Source: Ceratodon purpureus (Eukaryota; Streptophyta; Bryopsida; Pseudoditrichales; Ditrichaceae). Taken from it: a DNA stretch of 64,000 nt. The notes under the pieces are model-generated. The model was not told where the DNA came from and did no database searches. It saw only the letters and a program-made list of their open reading frames with translations. Positions 1 through 10,367 of this stretch are shown one piece after another (position 1 is the first letter of the stretch; each line of letters begins with the position of its first letter). The stretch is taken from the NCBI GenBank assembly GCA_014871385.1, contig CM026422.1, positions 9,836,564 through 9,900,563 of the forward strand, written 5' to 3'. The translations under genes were made by a program, and so were the position numbers.

Positions 1-180
1 CGCCCGCCCGCGCCCGCCCGCTTCGCGATCCAGCGCTCGCGCCCGCATGTGCCCGCCCCCGCCCGTCTTCCACCGCGCGCGCTATCCGCCACGCGGCCTT
101 CAATCGCGCGCACCCACCTGCGCCCGCCCGTTCGCGTCGGAGCGCGCCCGATTTTCTGGTGCGCGCGCGCCCGTCCGGAC
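1..180. repeat. CpG-rich degenerate minisatellite (gcgCccg array)
   Basis: This tract is almost only G and C and is built of short degenerate units around cgcccg and gctcgcgcccg. It starts at or before the window edge. It lies directly upstream of a TATA box and the hAT-like gene. Similar tracts lie at 7755-8045 and 23155-27106. Whether it is a promoter element or a transposon part is not settled. Confidence 0.7.
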
Positions 181-206
181 AGTACTCGCCCGGTCGAGGG
201 CGGCAG

Positions 207-214
207 TATATAAA
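207..214 (+). promoter_or_regulatory. TATA box of the hAT-like gene
   Basis: The sequence tatataaa lies about 245 bases before the ATG at 458, just after the CpG array. About 110 bases further on (319-333) is the motif ttgggtggggggaat. The same TATA-to-motif layout recurs before the kinase gene at 8051-8189, which supports a real promoter and 5' UTR. Confidence 0.6.
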
Positions 215-457
215 CTGCCCCCTTGATTTGACATCCACCTTACCTCCTTGCGTGCTTCATGTCCTGGGTCTCCTTGAGGGCTCCTTGCTTGAAACTGTTA
301 GCTTGGGGAGACACTTGGTTTGGGTGGGGGGAATGTAAAAATTCTTCTCTCCATAAATCAATGTGTCAAGCACTTTTCAGACACACTAAGTTATTCAGAT
401 AATAATCTTTTGGTACTACTGGTCCTATTAGTCCCGATACTTCCCTAATCATTCACT

Positions 458-2429
458 ATGGATCCGGATGAAGCGGTTGAACCGGTTGAGGTGGTTGCTC
501 CGGCTAGAGCCATTCCAAGACTCGGTACGAGAGAGTGGGCACCATGGTTTTCGATCAAGTTCCAGGAAGGGTCACTGTCACATAAGGTAGCCCAATGTGT
601 GTATTGCAGGACCAAGTTTTCGTACGTGAGGCATAGGTGCTTTCAGCATTATGGTTGGGACCAGTCCAATCTCTCGAGGGTTTGCCAAAAGGCACCTACC
701 GTAGTGAAGAGGAAGTTTCAGTTTTGCGCTGGAAAGATTCCCGGCCCTTTGACACAGGAGGAGGTGGATGGTATCAGGCCAACGTTCCCCGCGTCAGTTC
801 AACGTGGAACATCCAGTGCTTCCACACACGGCACTCTGTACGGTGGATCCGAACCCTCGTATAATGATTCCGAAGAGGACCGAAATGTCTCCAGTGTTGC
901 ACCTAGTAGGGCCGGTTCGAATACCACTAGGAGCTTGCGGCAACAGGACATGAGTGAAGTACTCCAGATCGCCAAGCGGAAGGAGCTGGACATGTTGTGG
1001 TCATCCTTCTTTTACGAAGCTAACGTCGCATTCAACGTGGCCAAGCACCCAGCATTTATTAAGGCGGTGAGCACAACCGCGGCTGCCGGATTTAACTACA
1101 GTCCTCCTTCCTATGACGCGATGCGAACAACGCACATCAAGGAAAAAAAGAAGTTAATCAAGGCAAAGATTGATGAACGTACGAAAACCTCGACCGAGTT
1201 ATACGGGGCTACCATATGCTCCGATGGCTGGGATAATGTGAATCGCCGACCGTTGATGAATGTCATGCTAGTATGTCCGGCAGGCGATGTATTTCTTGGG
1301 TCTGTTGATACGACTGGCGAGAAGAAGTCAATGGGATATATTGCCGGGGAGATGAAGAAATATATTCGAGAAATTGGCCCTCAGAATGTTGTCCAGATTT
1401 GCACGGACAATGCAGCCAACATGCTTGGCGCCATGGATAATATCCTGGAGGAGTTTCCTCACATGTACAAGCAGGGCTGTTGTGCCCATATTCTAGATCT
1501 TCTTATGGAGGACTGGGGCAAGGAAGTCTTTGTGAAGGATTTGGTCGCCAAGGCTAAACACGTGTGTCATTACATTCGGAGACATCATGTTCCCATGGCC
1601 CTTTTCCGCAAATTTGAACCGAAGTTGTCCTTGGTGGTTCTCGCTGAAACCAGATTCGCTTGTAACTATCTGATGATAGAGCGCCTTATGGAGGTTAAAT
1701 TTGCTTTGGAGCAAGTGGTCATGGCACAGGAGTGGTACGAGTATGTCGACGGTTTATTCAACCAAACCGAGGGGGTGCGTAATCATGCACGCGCAAGCGT
1801 AGTGCGTCAAACAATTCGTGACGATGGGTTCTGGCATCAGTGTGACAACTTCACGCACCTAGTGAAACCAGCCCTAGTAGCTCTCAGGACCTTCGATGGA
1901 AGCCAGCCGGCAATGGGCAAGGCATGGATTACAATGAGCAACCTAAAGGATCACGTGTACAATCTCCGAGGATCCCCTTGCTTTTTCCCACCTGTCATGG
2001 CAACAAGGATGGAGCTGCGGTTCGACCGTAGATGGGACATGATGCATACCGATCTTCATTATGCCGCGGCGCTCTTGAACCCTTGGGTTAGAACGCATAA
2101 GGGCTTACAAGTCATAGGAGAAGCGAAGGCGGCTCTCAATCGGGTGTTTCGTCAGGTGGGTGGCCAAATGGGAATTCCATTTGGCGATCTTATGAAAGAG
2201 ATGATCGAGTTCGACGAGGGACGTGGCCCTTACAGCCCCGAAGTGACCATCAATATCAGAGGTTTGAATCTGGAACCCCATCAATGGTGGCAGCGGATTG
2301 GAGGGGGACCATTGGCAGTCATTGCGAAGCGCATTTTATCTCAGGTCTGCTCCGCCTCATCGTGTGAACGGAATTGGAGCATGTATTCGTTTGTCCACAA
2401 CAAGGTACGCAACCGCCTGGGGTTAGAGA
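458..2429 (+). pseudogene. hAT-family transposase-like protein, N-terminal part
   Basis: About 657 codons from the ATG to the insertion point of a solo LTR. Seen in order: a BED-like zinc finger (C47, C50, then a His/Cys cluster to about residue 76); an acidic serine-rich linker; a DUF659-like catalytic core at about 165-360 with SDGW (D256), TDNAAN (D317) and a CCAH block at 341-344; and the hAT dimerisation motif CERNW near 635. This order is that of plant hAT transposases and genes derived from them. No terminal inverted repeats or 8-bp duplication were found around it, so it may be a domesticated or host copy. The frame is open up to the LTR and resumes in phase at 5946, so the insertion is the only visible lesion. 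Confidence 0.85.
2425..2429. repeat. Target-site duplication AGAGA, left copy
   Basis: AGAGA directly precedes the TG of the solo LTR and is repeated exactly at 5942-5946 after its terminal CA. This fixes both edges of the insertion. Confidence 0.9.
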
Positions 2430-2809
2430 TGTGGAAAGTGATTTCCACGGTTGACACACCGGAATACTAATTCCGGTAGGAAAATGATAAAAAAATTAAA
2501 AATTTTATGTTAAAAATACGGAAGTACTAAGCCTATAAGTAAAACAACCGGTTAAGCCGGTCGGCTGAATAAATAAGAGACCGGAAGGCCAGCCGGGTGA
2601 GATCCGGTCGTCTGCGGTGGAGGAGAGACGGGTACAGTCCATATGACAGAGCCCTGACCCGGCAGACTTAAGGATAACCACCAAACGGTACAACGCACAC
2701 GGGGATAATGGCTGCAACCATTAAAACGCCGCCGGTCGCGACCGTCCAATGATGAGGGGCTACGACCGTCCGTCATGATGGGCTACGAACGGGTGGGCGC
2801 GAGGGCAGG

Positions 2810-2816
2810 TATAAAA
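2810..2816 (+). promoter_or_regulatory. TATA box inside solo LTR
   Basis: The sequence tataaaa lies about 200 bases upstream of the LTR ORF start at 3019. A telobox-like stretch (gttagggttag) follows at about 2897. Together they form a plausible LTR promoter driving the internal ORF. Confidence 0.55.
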
Positions 2817-3018
2817 GGAGGAAGAACCGCCATGCTCTTCCTTTCTCTTTGTCATTTTGTGGCACGACGGGTCCTTGCGCTCTAAGGCGGAGGGCGCAGT
2901 TAGGGTTAGACGGTAGGAGAGAGACGGTGAGACGGAAGTGTTTCCGTTAGGCGAGAGATTGTGGTGAGGATCGTGCGTGCAGGTGTTACCGGAGTGACGG
3001 AGAGGAGGACTTAGCAGA

Positions 3019-4884
3019 ATGGGTAGGAAAGGGAAGGAACCGGCGGCGGAAGGACAGTCGTTCAGGGTACAACGGGTAATGCCGTTGATACCGGCCGGCG
3101 AGAAGGAGAAGGAGCTCCTCCGGACCGCCTTAGAGTCTATGGGTTGTGAGGTCCTACTGGACAAGGCATGGGGTTGGAAGCTTGCCCTTCCGGCCCAGGA
3201 GATCCTCGTCAAGAATCCCGAGAATCGAGGAACCATCCGGGGAGAGCCGGATAAGTGGACGGCACAACTCTGGAGGGAGACGTATGGTTTCAAGAACTCC
3301 GGCGAGGTCTCGACGCCGGAGCCCCGGGACTTCGTACACCAGTATCTCAAGGGGATCGGAGACCCGAGAGAAGGATGGGGGCTGGATGACATTGCGGATC
3401 CGGAGGCCCGGAGAGTAGTAGGGTTTATGAACCCTATTTTCCATCCGGAAAAGCCCAAACGGATCACCAACAAGTGGGCGTCCGTTTTCATTGGGGCCAT
3501 GATCGGTGAATTCACGGTGGACTGGGGGGTCATGATGAAGACGATAGTCGACCGACAGGTGGCCAATCTCCGGAAGACCAAGAAGCAGGCCACCTGCCTT
3601 CCGTCTTTCCTCATTCACCTCTACCGTACTAAGGGGCTGTTGAGTGCTGAGGAGATCCGGGAGTACGATGAGCTCTTAAGCTATCAGCAGTTCGCTGAGC
3701 CGGAAGAAGTGTCCGACCAGGACGACGATGATGATGTTATTGAGGTCTCCCCCACGCCGGCTAAGAGACCCCGTCCTAGCCCGGAAAAGGGACAGCCATC
3801 CGGATCACCTCGGACTCCCGCACCGGCCAAGCGAACCCTGAACACGGAGATCCAACAGCCCACCGGACCACCGGAGCACACCGGAGATCCGTACCAGGAC
3901 TTAGTTAACCTATCGGAGCAGGCAACGACATATGCCCGGTTCTTACAGTCGACTAGGAAGGCGGAGGGCCGGTTGGCTAGGGAGGTAATGATCCTTACGG
4001 GTTCGGACCGGTTGGAGGATTGCCTGAGCATTCTTCGCAAGCACCGGGACTTGGCCGGTCTCCAGGAGAAGCACATGGACCGGCTGGCGAAGTACCGGGA
4101 GACGAATCGGAAGCTCGAGGAGGAGGTGCGTGATGCCAGGAAGGATTTCAATGACGCCCGTGACCGGTCAGTCGAGGCCATCCGGTCGGTCGCCGAGATC
4201 AAGGCCACTTTAGCTCTTCCGGTAGATGTGGCCAATCAGTGCGCCGTTTACCAAGCTTTCCTGACCCGTCAACCGGATCCGACTATGAAGAATATTATAA
4301 AGTTCATGCACGACCGGACGCAGGTGATGAGGGACACATGGATGATGATGAAGAACCTGGTGGAAGTCCTCGGTTACGCAGAGGCCGGTCCGTCATCAGG
4401 GCCACCGGCAAATCAAGAGGATCCCAGACCACCGTCCCCAACCAGGGAACCGGCACCGGTGCCACCTCCAGCCTCTCCGATACGGTCGGCCATCCGGCCA
4501 GCCCAACAGGAGGTAGGACACCCGCTGGAAGAGCCTATTCCGGATACCTTGAGCAGTCTGCACACTCTACCCAACTTGGATGGAGTCGAGACTGTTAACC
4601 CCGGAAACATTCCTTTGGGACCGGACCAGAGACCACCACCGGTAGATTTTATGCCGGTACAGGGATCTCCGGAAACGCTCCAGGTGGATCTCAGCGCAGT
4701 TCCGGTGGCGGCACGATCTCCATCCCCGGCAGCTCAAGCAGAACGATCCCGGAAGTCCAGTGAACCGTCAGCATCTGCGGCTCCGGAAGAAGACCCCCCG
4801 TTGAAGAAACTGAAGCGGGTACAGAAGAAGGAACGGTTGGACGGAACCCGGCACAGTCCCCGGCTCGATAAGCACAAGGAGTAG
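3019..4884 (+). CDS. LTR-encoded accessory protein (621 aa), unknown function
   Basis: An open frame lying wholly inside a solo LTR. The N-terminal third (about 20-210) is a globular region with TIRGEPDKW at 72-80, a W-rich helix (LWRETYGF, 84-91) and a block RITNKWASVFIGAMIG (148-163) followed by a DWG pattern. It then has an acidic stretch, a Pro-rich linker, a coiled coil at roughly 345-400 and a Pro/Ser-rich basic tail. The first third matches the 731-aa proteins in the element D LTRs, for example TIRGKPTLWNAEQWAEAYGF. The layout resembles the 'putative plant transposon protein' region found in some plant elements, by memory only. There is no zinc knuckle, protease or RT, so it is not gag or pol. 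Function not known. Confidence 0.7.
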   Translation: MGRKGKEPAAEGQSFRVQRVMPLIPAGEKEKELLRTALESMGCEVLLDKAWGWKLALPAQEILVKNPENRGTIRGEPDKWTAQLWRETYGFKNSGEVSTPEPRDFVHQYLKGIGDPREGWGLDDIADPEARRVVGFMNPIFHPEKPKRITNKWASVFIGAMIGEFTVDWGVMMKTIVDRQVANLRKTKKQATCLPSFLIHLYRTKGLLSAEEIREYDELLSYQQFAEPEEVSDQDDDDDVIEVSPTPAKRPRPSPEKGQPSGSPRTPAPAKRTLNTEIQQPTGPPEHTGDPYQDLVNLSEQATTYARFLQSTRKAEGRLAREVMILTGSDRLEDCLSILRKHRDLAGLQEKHMDRLAKYRETNRKLEEEVRDARKDFNDARDRSVEAIRSVAEIKATLALPVDVANQCAVYQAFLTRQPDPTMKNIIKFMHDRTQVMRDTWMMMKNLVEVLGYAEAGPSSGPPANQEDPRPPSPTREPAPVPPPASPIRSAIRPAQQEVGHPLEEPIPDTLSSLHTLPNLDGVETVNPGNIPLGPDQRPPPVDFMPVQGSPETLQVDLSAVPVAARSPSPAAQAERSRKSSEPSASAAPEEDPPLKKLKRVQKKERLDGTRHSPRLDKHKE

Positions 4885-5941
4885 GGTTTAGGATAAGGAC
4901 CGGATAAAATGGCAGCGACTAACGATGGGGCTCCAGTGCACCCGGCTGCCAATCCGGATAGATAACGGCAGTAACTAGGAATAGAAGGCGGCCACCGGTC
5001 CGGGATTCCCGGATCCAAGATCCGGAATTTCTGGATCTCGGTGGGCCACTTGGTCGCTTTAGGAACCGATAGGTTTTAGTATTTAAGATAGACGTTTTTC
5101 CAAGGCCGGGGCCTTGTTTTTGTACGCCGTTTTGTTGTTGCAATTGAGAATATACTTTTGGATTTGTTGTGTCAACCGGCTGCTGACGGGTCCGTTGCCG
5201 TATGGTTTGTGGTTCTATTGTCTTCAGTAGTGTTCCGGAGGAGTGTTGAACGGTAGGAAGGTCAGGAGAGCGCCCGGAGAGACTGGGGAGGTGTCAAGCG
5301 TCGAGTGTTGACGGTTTCCAGTCCCGGAAGGAGCCCGTAGGGAAGGAGAGACGTATTGCAGCAGGGCTGGTAGTCTCAAGGACACGGAGAGCCGTGTGTA
5401 CACCGGGACCCGGAAACAGACCGGTCGCTTCCTGTAGATGGGATAAAAGCCGGATGTCCTACTGCGAACCAATCCGGAAGGGAGATAGTATAGTAGAATA
5501 CCTTGCAGCCGTAAGGTGATGTCATTGTAGTATGATTTCCGTATCCGTAACCGGCACTGAGTAGTTATCCGGACCGGTCCCTAGCCGTACGGAAGGATTA
5601 TTACTCCACTTCTTGGGTGGTAGATAGGAACAGTGGGGTGTCCAGCCACTATAAGTCACGGGACGGTGGAAAATCCAGCCACTTGAAAGGAAAGACGGAT
5701 CAGTGGGAACCGGCCACTAGTCTAAAAAGCCGGAAAATAGGAACGAGGCAAAAACTACCGGATTCGTCCAACCGTCTGTAAGACGGAGTACGGTCGGACA
5801 CTGGTGGTGATTTCCGTTAAAGTCTAAAGGGAAGAAAACTATAGGTCTTCGTGGGAACGAACACGGAGTGGTTTACTTTGGAGGGTATTTAGTGTGAATT
5901 AAGTGCCTTCCGGAGGAATACGGACACCACGTCGTGCTACA
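4885..5941. other. Non-coding 3' part of solo LTR
   Basis: No convincing ORF. It holds repeated short phrases around ccagccact (5650-5720) and many ACCGG/CCGGT words. It ends at the LTR terminus next to the target duplication. Confidence 0.5.
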
Positions 5942-7421
5942 AGAGAAGTCTGAGGCCTTGGTGTACATTTATACGAATAGCAGACTCCTCCGCGAACGCC
6001 CAAAGCCCAACCCCCTCAGATGGTACGAGAACAATGCATGGTCAGAGGAGTCAGATCCGGAGAGAGATCCAAGCGAAGAGGAAGGAGATGACGACGATCA
6101 TTACATACCAGTTGACCACGCAGGCAGTGGGGATGATGATGTCTGGGGACATGATAACGTCGACGTTAACACGAATGGGCAAAACGACGGTAATGGCAAC
6201 GGACGCGGTGACGCTAACCGCAACAATCCGCGTGACCGCAACAACCACGATGATAACGGTGATGCGTACGACTTCAACAATGAACCAGAATATAACCAGG
6301 GAAACCCGGACATGAACATCTATGGAGACGAATTACCCACGCTCCCGGTATTTGATGAAGCGGCTTATGCAGAAGGAAGAGGCGCTCGTGACGAAAGAGA
6401 TGCTATTCCAGTCCAAATCAATCCTGAGAACAATGACGGGGTTGCAGATGATTCATCCAGCGAGGACCATCTAGGCAACGATATCCATGCTGGCGATGAT
6501 GATGAGGACAGTGACGAAGGGGGTGATGGAAGTCATGGACGGGCTGTAGATGGACCTCATTGGACCGGCCTCGTTAGTGGGGAGGGCAACTGGGGAACCG
6601 TTCCGGCACAAGGCGACTCAAGCTTGTTTCAAGAGATTCCTCCTGCTCACGAGAGAAGGACCGTGCACGCAATCCCCGCACAGACTGTGGCTCCATCGCA
6701 ACCCACTGGTACGGGGGGTATCGAACCAGATACAATCGTGGATGGAGGCCTGGCTCGGAGGCCCACAAGTTCAATGGGCGCAAAAATAGCTCGACTCCTT
6801 AGATCATCAGCAGCGGCGAGGCCTCCACTCAATCGAGCTGGTGGTAGTCGGCGTGCTGCCTCCACCGCCAAGCTAGTCCCCGTGGCGCCAGCTATAGACG
6901 AAGCCGTACAGAATGTGGCCCAACGTGGTGCGAAGAAGTCCACAGCCAAGGTTGTTAGGAAACCACCATCACAAGAACCCCGCGGAGGAACACGAAAGTC
7001 AAGCAAAAGAACTGGACCTGATCCCCTTCCATTCTATACAGGGTACACTGAAGGGGGGCCTTCTTCTGGAACTGGGGTTGTTCGCACACGCATAATCAGT
7101 GAGGATGGCATCACAGCCATCGGTAATTCCGGAAAGGAGAGGCCTATGAAGCGCCTAGTAAGTGCCAGAGATGGCAATACGGGTGAAGTTTCCGTGCAAG
7201 TGCGCAATCTTACATCGGAGGTGGAAGGAGAGGTACAAGCTCCAGTGGTCGGAGCTCCTGAGGATGAAGGTGACAACGAGCACTCAGAGGAGGAAGACCC
7301 CGATTGCGATGAGGCGCCAGATGACGAAGATGTGATAATCCGGCACGAATTGGGGCCCACTGTGGCTCGGAAAAGACAATCTTCACGCAAGAAGAAGCCC
7401 CGCAAAGCAAGGAGAGTCTAG
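5942..7421 (+). pseudogene. hAT-family transposase-like protein, C-terminal part
   Basis: The stretch begins with the second copy of the AGAGA duplication and resumes the hAT frame in phase (codons gag aag tct). The first residues, KSEALVYIYTNSRLLR, are the usual continuation of the hAT dimerisation helix after CERNW...RNRL. The rest, about 470 residues, is low-complexity: acidic Asp/Glu and Asn/Gly-rich, then Ser/Arg-rich, and ends in a basic RKKKPRKARR tail that could be a nuclear localisation signal. With the first part the gene would encode about 1148 aa, long for a hAT transposase because of this tail. No intron is needed. Confidence 0.8.
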
Positions 7422-7754
7422 ACTGTGGTCACCTTTTTAGCGCATGAAGTAGCAGTAAATCTAAACATACAATCTACCGGCTAAAAACCAAAAAAAATAC
7501 TATGTTATTCTTAATGTTTTTTTTTTTTTTTTGGTAGCACCTTCTTATTACGTAGGCTTGTACTGTTACTTAGAGTCAACCTAGTTCATTATCTCACACT
7601 CGAAGGAATTGTATGGTTGTGCTCTGTATTAATTTTTGTGTGCTAAATGCGGTTAATATATCTCCATTGAGTAATTTCGCAGTGAATTTTTTTGGTATTC
7701 TGTTCAATATATGAGTATACCGTAACCGAACCTGTACAGTGTATGTAACGCTGC
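7422..7754. other. AT-rich spacer after hAT-like gene
   Basis: This spacer contains a 16-17-base T run near 7517-7532 and otherwise ordinary AT-rich DNA. I looked for hAT-like termini here and found none convincing. Confidence 0.5.
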
Positions 7755-8045
7755 CTATCCGGGCGCGTGCACTGGGACGGGAGCGTACAGGAAGGCGGGC
7801 GAGTGCACGGTGTCGGGCGCGTGCGCGGGGACAGGCGCGTGCACGGTCACAGGCGCGTACAGCGTGCTCGCGCGTACAGATAACCGGCGCGCGCAGGGGT
7901 ACGGGCGCGCAAACGCGGGCACGGGCGCGGGCAGTCCCCCGCGCGAACGCGGTGGACGGGCGCGTGCAGACGGGCGCATGCGGACGGGCGCGTGTGGAGG
8001 CCCTGTGCGCGCGCGTGTACACGCTTACGGGCGCGAACAGCCGAG
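7755..8045. repeat. CpG-rich degenerate minisatellite (gggcgcgtgcac array)
   Basis: Short degenerate units of about 10-18 bases around gggcgcgtgcac, with the G-rich strand on plus. It directly precedes the TATA box of the kinase-like gene, as the 1-180 array precedes the hAT-like gene. Long frames can be read through it on both strands, but they are by-products of the repeat. Confidence 0.7.
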
Positions 8046-8050
8046 GGGAG

Positions 8051-8189
8051 CATAAAAGGCGCCCCTTAATCCTTATTTTCTACTTTTCAAAGTCTCCTCT
8101 TCCAGGTGGCTCCTTGTCCTAGCCCGTGACTCCACGTGCTCTGCTTGGAACTGCAGGAAGTGGGAGCAACCAGATTGGGTGGGGGGGAT
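8051..8189 (+). promoter_or_regulatory. TATA box and conserved 5' UTR motif of kinase-like gene
   Basis: The sequence cataaaa (8051-8057) is followed 124 bases later by ttgggtgggggggat (8175-8189). Between them is a gctctgcttggaactg block. The hAT-like gene has gctccttgcttgaaactg and ttgggtggggggaat in the same order after its TATA box. The similarity goes beyond chance composition and points to a shared 5' module. Confidence 0.55.
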
Positions 8190-8235
8190 CTTTTGGTTTT
8201 TTTTATTATTGTGTGTCTAGTTCATTATTCCAACT

Positions 8236-9629
8236 ATGTCGGTCTCTCGCGGATCCGGGAAACGCCCTGCCTACGTAGATCTTGATGCTCCTGTAGAGGA
8301 TGTGATGGCAACCTCCACAGCACCGACCGTTACAGGCTCAAACCCGTCATCAAGCTCATCGGGAAAGAAGAACCGGAAGTCGGCGAGTGAGAGGGACCCG
8401 GACTACCCACCTCCTCGGTACCAGGAATTCGTTAGAGAGCTAGCATTGGAGTGGTACGGATGTCGGAAACGGGAGATGATTACCCGTACGTACGTTGAGA
8501 AGGGGGAGACCGGAATTAAGGACTTAAAGACCCATTAGGAAGAGTATTTGTGGAAGAAGCTGGACCTTTCCGAGAGATATAATGATTGTATTCATTACTT
8601 TCATTTCCCTAAGTGGATGGAGCAACAAATAACAACAAACACTACGAACATTGTGCATGTCTTTGAGTGTGTCAACAAGAAGCCAAAGGAGGGCTACTCG
8701 CGGGCGCAGAAGGAGGAGATAGAGAAGCTCAAATATGTCCAGGATTTGTGCGCGAGATTCTCAAATAATAAGACGAGGGCGAGGCCATGGCTTGAAGCTG
8801 GACTGAAAAGCGCAATGGAGAAGTACTTGTGGGGAGCAGTGGTTGGAGTTCCGAGAGGGGTGAAGTTGGTTCCGCTGTCAGGCACAAAGGAAGGCGGTTA
8901 TGGTAAAGTCCAAAAATTACGTATTGTTGGCATGCAAACCATACCTGAGACTTGTGTCTTTGCGGGGAAGACGTCCAAGGCTCCTGACGAGACCCAGAAG
9001 CGGCACGAGACATCAATAGAAGCCATGGTTTGCAGAATTGACCATCCCGGCGTTATTAAGTTTTTTGCGGTCAATGACTGGACGATGGAAGCCTACACGC
9101 TTTGGTGGAATGGGGATTGCCTGCAGAATTTTCTGCACAAGTTCAATTCAAATATCGGTGAGGGTACTCAGAACCGTAACATCCACAAGCAGATCGATAT
9201 GCCCATGGAAACACGTGACCGTGTTAAGGCCTTCCGCACCCATAGGGCCAAGCTAGCTTGGGCACTCATCTGTATTATGGACCGGGTCCATAAGGGGTAT
9301 TTGCAGCATAATGACATCTCCCCGGGAAATGTCTTGCTTCACTTCCCAGAGGATAAAGTGAGCGAGGTTTACATTGGAGTATGCGACTGGGGCCTTGCAA
9401 GTCGGGTGTGTGAGACAACTCCTTCAAGGTACGGTTACCCAAGTGATGAGGCGCGTACGGAAGCCTTCAAGGAACGTGGTAGTTTTGTCGCTCCGGAGTT
9501 GTGGTACACTTATGGTAAGCGAAATTCGGAGACCTCTTATGAAACTGTAAGGAGGAGACATCTATATACGCAGGCTGCCGATGCGTACTCGGTTGGAGTG
9601 GTAGCAAATAAGATTTGGGATAACGAGGA
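8236..9629 (+). pseudogene. Protein-kinase-like gene, main part, interrupted
   Basis: From the ATG at 8236 the frame reads a Ser-rich start and a YPPPRYQEF region, then an in-frame TAG (8536-8538), then continues in the same frame. Kinase signatures by codon from 8236: glycine loop GTKEGGYGKV (about 216-225), a Lys in VFAGKT (about 245), a catalytic loop HNDISPGN (HND replaces HRD, about 358-365), DWG in place of DFG (384-386), an APE-like VAPEL and DAYSVGVV in the F helix. The Lys, Asp and Asn expected for catalysis are present, so the family may be active, though HND is unusual. Element A is inserted after WDNED. The last 60 codons lie at 22784-22963. Read as a pseudogene of a dispersed kinase family. 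Confidence 0.8.
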
Positions 9630-10228
9630 TGTTAAAGGGTGATTAAGCTTCACCCTTAAAAAGCTTGGTTACTTCTACTAAGTCAAATGGAACCTGAAAA
9701 AAATGTAGTACTGATCCTTCTTCTTGTGACTACTATTAACCTGATCCTGCTAACACCAGAATCCTGCTCCCTGCTCCTGATCTGATCATCAATGCAAAGC
9801 TTCCTCATTCAATTCTCCCTAACCCTAATATTAAATACTCCTCTCAGATCTGTAAAGGCCATGTCTTTACTCATTACTTCTCAGCCAAGTACAACCATAC
9901 TGCCCATAACTCTGATCTACAGCAGTATCTCCTCCTCTCCTACCTCCTAACCCCTCCTAACTCCTAACCATACCTCTGAAAACACAAGAGGCTGAGAGAG
10001 AGTGAGAGCCGCCATGCTCTCACTCCTCACTACCCCCCAAACCCTAGCCGTCATCCTCCTATGTCCATTTTTCATCCAGTTCAGAATTACATCCGACTGT
10101 CAAAACTTCATCCAAAAATGCAGGGACTAGTAAATGGACAGTAACTAACTAGTTACTGCTCCAAGCAGTTTTACTGTGCCTGCTCCTACAGTACTGCTCT
10201 AGTAAAAAGACAAAAAATCCCTTTAACA
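9630..10228 (-). repeat. Element A 3' LTR (599 bp)
   Basis: Bounded by the 10-base inverted ends TGTTAAAGGG and CCCTTTAACA. A hairpin (aagggtga, 7-base loop, tcaccctt, 9635-9657) lies at the U5 edge, and a telobox aaaccctag lies at about 10039. Nearly identical to 22184-22783. Confidence 0.93.
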
Positions 10229-10242
10229 TTATCCCCCTTTTA
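10229..10242 (-). promoter_or_regulatory. Element A polypurine tract
   Basis: On the minus strand the sequence taaaagggggataa directly precedes the 3' LTR. This is the usual plus-strand primer position. Element B has the same tract at 39161-39174. Confidence 0.8.
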
Positions 10243-10367
10243 GTCTGCATCTGCCCTCAGATGCTCTGGCTTCTAGTTTTATGAAGTTAGCCAAAAATAA
10301 AAAAGGAAATAAAAATTAAAAAGAGAGTCTACTACTGGTCCTACCAGTACTCTACGTATCCTACTAC

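Larger units (their letters stand above)
2430..5941 (+). mobile_element. Solo LTR, 3.5 kb, Ty3/gypsy-type, with internal ORF
   Basis: The segment starts TGTGGAAAG, ends GTGCTACA and is flanked by a perfect 5-bp duplication. No second LTR, gag or pol lies inside, so I call it a solo LTR left by recombination. It has its own TATA box (2810-2816) and a 621-codon ORF (3019-4884) related to the ORF in the LTRs of element D. It sits in the last part of a hAT-like gene. It is full of the word ACCGG/CCGGT in coding and non-coding parts. No second copy of this LTR family is in the window, so its age cannot be judged. Confidence 0.8.

Noticed and set aside
2430-5941. Independent host gene at 3019-4884
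   Set aside because: It lies wholly between the LTR edges fixed by the AGAGA duplication and has homologues in other LTRs.
7600-7625. Left hAT terminus near gtatggttgt
   Set aside because: No subterminal ggac repeats follow and the match is only seven or eight bases.
7594-8122. Several Arg/Ala/Pro-rich frames on both strands
   Set aside because: They arise from the CpG-rich minisatellite in every frame.
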